Assembly: GCF_020921035.1 (NCBI RefSeq)
Contig: NC_063152.1
Span: forward strand, 28,767,903 to 28,831,902
DNA length: 64,000 nt
Source: Rhodamnia argentea
Taxonomy: Eukaryota > Streptophyta > Magnoliopsida > Myrtales > Myrtaceae
Reading direction: 5' to 3'
Numbering within the stretch: position 1 is the stretch's first letter; every line of letters begins with the position of its first letter. Below, piece by piece: positions 60,321 through 64,000 of the stretch. The notes beneath the pieces were generated by a model. The model saw nothing but the letters and a program-made list of their open reading frames with translations. It did no database searches and was not told where the DNA came from. The position numbers and the translations under genes are program-made.

Positions 60321-62710
60321 AGCCAATCTCTAGCACTTTTATGTGCAAAAAAAATAAAAATTTACTCACTTATTTATACTGAAAAAATTTAAAAAATAGA
60401 AATCAAGCCAAACAACTAAATAACAAAAAAAGTAAAAAAAAAAGTGATTAACATTAATAGAAATTCCTTTTGTGTGTCTTGGTGACCCCCGTTGGCCGAC
60501 CCTCACCCATAGACGACCATTGTCGGTGACAGTGGGGCGGCGGCGAGGGCTTGCACAGCCCTCATTGCTCCCAGTTTTTTTTTTATACTTTTTTTTTAAA
60601 AATTATTTGCTTATTTTTAATTTATGATTGAATTTTTCTAATAAAAATTACCAACTTTTTTTAAGTAAAATTTCCATGTAGACTAATTTTAAAACAAAAA
60701 GCCACGCGGAGTCCACGTGGATATATGAATGACATGGCACTAAAAATTTTTAAATAAAAATGCCATATATATATTTTGGCCAGAATTTCTCACCGTTGGT
60801 GCTAAAATGATCGTTTTTTCTCCGATCCGACACTTAAGTGATAAAAAAGAATATTGGCACCAAAATGAGAGCTGTACATAAATATTGACACTTGAGGTGT
60901 CATTTTACCTTTTGTTTCACGAGGTTATATTTACATTTCGTTAGAAAAAGATCGCTAGAAGGGTCATAATTTTCTTACGACACTTACTTTAGTGCCATAA
61001 ATTTTTTATGGTTCACTTCATTAACATTTTGGTAAAAGAACAATCACATAGCTGCCAACTCCGATTTAGGATATTGGAAATCCAATGTAGCAGTATTTTT
61101 AACATTTTTTTCCCGATCAATGTGGCTTGTCGGGAATCCGATATGGCAATGTACAACCTGAATGTCATAAGATGATGTCGCTATGCATGTTTGCCCTGAA
61201 ATTAACAAACTTGGGGATAAATCGGCTCAAATTTCCCCGTTCTTCAAGCCTAACTTAGACCGACACGTTTTGGGGCAAAATTAAGAGTTAAATCTTGCAA
61301 TGGCATGTTCCCGCACCAGCTATATAAAACAAGTACCTATCTTCTTCAAACACTAATCTCGCAATCGAGGATTTAGGGACAAATGAGGTGGTTCGGCTTG
61401 TGATGATGCGAAGAGTTTATGATATTAAACAAAGAAGTATACATACATACACACATATAAATGACGAATCACGTTTTACAAAAATGATAGGATAGGGCTA
61501 AGGCCTTAATCTCCACGGGGATTAGGATGAACTTTGATGAATAAAAGAAGAATCGGTAGAAATTCTCATATGTGAAGCAGAAGGTCGGGTGCAACTCTTT
61601 AACGAATTCTGGAATTCTATCATTTATTCTCTTCCTAAACATCGATTCGTCCATGGAAGGGATCTAACATAAGCTAGACAAGGAAAAGGTTTAGGCGAAA
61701 AAACCAATTTAAGGTTAAAACAACAATTAATCACATCGTTAGCCACAAAGAAGAAACCAATAAGTTATAATTAACTACTGCAAAAATGTAATAAACGGTT
61801 CAGGCAATTTGAATATTCCACCCTATTCGAAATTATCATTGATCGTTTAAGAAAATAGAGAGTTTCTTTGCTAGTTCCGAGGCACATGTAACGTTCTGAC
61901 GACTTTAAAGCCTCACTTTCCCGGAAACTTCATACCCATTGATTTCCTTTCCCCATATTGAAAATTTCGAGGAGATGGAGCCACTGCAATCCTCTAGTCT
62001 TCATCTCTTTTACATTTCTTCTAAGTTGAGATATCCTGATTCTTCGCAAAAGTGTTAGCTAAATAAATCATATTGACGTCCTATGATTAAGGATGATCTT
62101 TTATATTACTAAGGAAAATTGTTAGGGCAAAATATGTATCGGTGATCTCGTAACCTAGGGTGGAATTTGGCTAATTAATAAAGATATTCTCAATTTGTTT
62201 TTTTCTAGTCTTTAGATTAGACCCGAGTAGTTGATTGGCCACATCATGAGTCCCAAAATGGAAAAAGGATGTTTGTTTGTGTACCATCTAATTTAAGTAA
62301 TTACGAAGGTAGGAACATTCGAGGCAACTACATCGAAATTGCGAGAATCATCCCGCTATAACCGAATAATTATCAAAACTAGAAACCTGAGGCGATTTCA
62401 AAGAAACTAAGTGGATACAGTTTTAGCATATTTCGAATCTCTTATGGCAATTGCAAATATAAAAAAGTGAAGATATTCGAGGTAGTTTCGAGGAAACCGC
62501 TGAGACCTCAAATATAGATAAATGATAATACTTATTGACCGCTTCGTCCTTGTAGATATGCATCCAAAGATGCTTATAAATTTCCTAGACAGTGTTCTAT
62601 TCGGACCGTAATCTCCTCGTGGCAAGCAAAGAAAGATTCGATCCATAAGTACGTTTACATCGTGGTCTCCCATACCGTTCTATGACAGCACAACCACACC
62701 AGTTCCAGAC

Positions 62711-63274
62711 ATGGCCAACACCCACAATCGCAGCTTAGAATTAGAAGTCACCGTCATCTCCGGCGAAGACCTCCGCATCAACGACAGGCCCATCAAGAAC
62801 AACGCCTTCGTCACCGTCAAGGCCGACTCTGGCGGTTCGCTGTCATCGTTGCAAGACTCAACAAAACCCGATGTGCAGAGCGAGAGCTACCCTTACTGGG
62901 ACGAGAAGCTCCACGTAGACTTGCCCGCGGGATCGCGCTACGTCGTCGTCGAGGTCTGCCGGAGGAGCTCCGCGGCCGTGGACAAGCTTGTCGGGACCGC
63001 CTGGATTCCGGTGTCGGACTTCGTCGGAGACTACACGCCGGAGAATTACCTGCATTTCTTGAGTTACAGGCTGAGGGACGCCCAAGGGCAGCGCAACGGG
63101 ATCGTCAATATCTCGGTTAGGGTCATCACGTCGTCCTACAAAGGGACTGCTGCGTCATCGTCGTCGTCTTCGTCGCCGTCGGTGCCAAAGTTCGGGATTC
63201 CAGTGGATCGGGAGAAGACCGGCGGGACGGTGACCGGCATGCCGGTTTGGTATCCGAATCAATGGAAATCTTGA
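62711..63274 (+). CDS. Small C2-domain protein (BAP/SRC2-like), copy 2
   Basis: Single-exon paralogue of the gene at 54757, 187 aa, starting at an ATG in the same context (MANT). The C2 domain is well conserved with copy 1 (LEVTVISGEDLRINDRPIKN, NAFVTVKADS, SYPYWDEKLHVDLPAGSRY, LVGTAWIPVSDF, LHFLSYRLRDAQG). Differences: it is 15 aa longer because of two extra residues in the loop before YTPE and a serine run (SSSSSSSPSVP) in the linker before the shared tail VTGMPVWYPN. Both copies are intact, so both are probably expressed. Predicted to be a peripheral membrane protein; the link to defence or cell-death control is inferred from the BAP group. The flanks are also duplicated, so the pair arose by segmental rather than reverse-transcribed duplication. 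Confidence 0.9.
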   Translation: MANTHNRSLELEVTVISGEDLRINDRPIKNNAFVTVKADSGGSLSSLQDSTKPDVQSESYPYWDEKLHVDLPAGSRYVVVEVCRRSSAAVDKLVGTAWIPVSDFVGDYTPENYLHFLSYRLRDAQGQRNGIVNISVRVITSSYKGTAASSSSSSSPSVPKFGIPVDREKTGGTVTGMPVWYPNQWKS

Positions 63275-63710
63275 GAACACGGGTTTCGATTCTAAACTTC
63301 CAGTTGGAAAAAGAAGGTATCAAATCAAGATTGACGAGTTTGGGATTCTTTGGTCTGTCAGTTACGGTTTGGTTTTGGTGCCGAAAGTGATCGTCGTTTC
63401 GGTGCAGCGTCAAGCGTGCAAGTGCAGCATAAATGTCTACCTTTATTTTTCAAAATATTTCATGAGAGTCCATTTTATTTATTAAGGCAAATAACAACAT
63501 CATTATTACAATCAAAATAGGCAGACCCGTAATACAAATCCCGTAAATGTCTACCTGTCGATGTTTTTGTTTCAATATTGCACATGATACAAGTATTTTT
63601 ATTTTTCCCTCCTATATAAACTCAAAGCAAGTAGTTCGTGGAGAATTCCTGCGTTATAAACAAGTTGATCCACCTCAGAATAAGCAAAATTCCCGTCAAC
63701 TCATTATGCA

Positions 63711-64000
63711 AAAAGATAAAGTTCCAAGAATAAATTGCACGCACTTGTATGGACTCAAAAAGATAAAGTTCTCGTCAACCTATTGACGGTGTAATCTCAG
63801 TGTTATTAATGACAAGAAATATACACTAAGTTTGTCGGGATTCGAAACTCACCTATGATATTATGCTTGACATTTCACTGTTATACGATCACACTATCAT
63901 GCTAGCGAAATTCTATACAAAATTTAACCGTCAAACCCAAAAAGAAGGAGCTTATTTAAAAAATTCTGCCACAGCTGACGTGATTTGACTTTAAATTTAG
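63711..64000. other. Right edge, no gene seen
   Basis: AT-rich sequence beyond the duplicated segment; no coding region or repeat recognised. Confidence 0.5.

Larger units (their letters stand above)
58400..63710. repeat. Segmental duplication, copy 2 (with C2 gene and extra insertion)
   Basis: Collinear with 51700-55850 (see shared stretches listed there), but longer because about 1.7 kb between roughly 59605 and 61350 has no counterpart in copy 1. That extra part holds a Mutator-like arm (59630-59830) and a SINE (about 60180-60320). Confidence 0.75.

Overview
The window is nuclear DNA of a flowering plant, almost certainly a woody eudicot. Genes have many short exons with GT..AG introns, AT-rich spacers, (CT)n tracts in 5' leaders, tRNA-derived SINEs with A-tails, and small hAT-like and Mutator-like elements. 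All recognised proteins match land-plant families. The GC-rich 'gcgagggc' repeat style is one I associate with Myrtaceae such as Eucalyptus, but that is inference from memory, not proof.

Layout, left to right. 1-0.9 kb: first exon of an RmlD/NAD(P)-Rossmann protein (minus strand, running off the left edge). 3.7-8.0 kb: purple acid phosphatase, PAP23 type (minus, 7 exons, 546 aa). 9.8-13.8 kb: plant membrane protein of the DUF7642 type (minus, 6 coding exons, 279 aa, plus a non-coding 5' exon). 14.4-15.9 kb: an inverted-repeat element with a 995-bp palindromic Mutator-like element inserted in it. 16.6-22.5 kb: DGD2, digalactosyldiacylglycerol synthase 2 (plus, 4 coding exons, 469 aa). 24.2-33.3 kb: a methyl-CpG-binding-domain (MBD) gene (plus) whose middle is an array of duplicated mini-exons. 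35.3-39.5 kb: three-repeat MYB (MYB3R type; plus, 8 exons, 463 aa). 40.8-42.4 kb: hotdog-fold acyl-CoA thioesterase (plus, 3 exons, 169 aa). 45.4-48.7 kb: chloroplast SRP receptor cpFtsY (minus, 11 exons, 381 aa). 49-64 kb: repeat-rich, containing a segmental duplication with two intronless C2-domain genes of the BAP/SRC2 type.

Exon models were assembled by hand from GT/AG sites. In every complete model the exon lengths sum to an uninterrupted frame (for example 1641, 840, 1410, 1377, 1392, 510 and 1146 nt). The genes do not form a pathway. Two act on phosphate or plastid lipids (PAP23 and DGD2, both classes linked to phosphate starvation in Arabidopsis), one on thylakoid protein insertion (cpFtsY), and two in the nucleus (MYB3R, MBD). 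From memory, MYB3R2, DGD2 and an RmlD-like gene are consecutive in Arabidopsis (At4g00540-At4g00560), so this may be an old collinear block.

The most unusual item is the MBD gene. After its N-terminal MBD it carries eight consecutive small exons, all phase 1-1, of two alternating types. Each is separated by an ~85-nt intron, and three successive units have a spacing of exactly 347 bp. I do not recognise this repeat protein.
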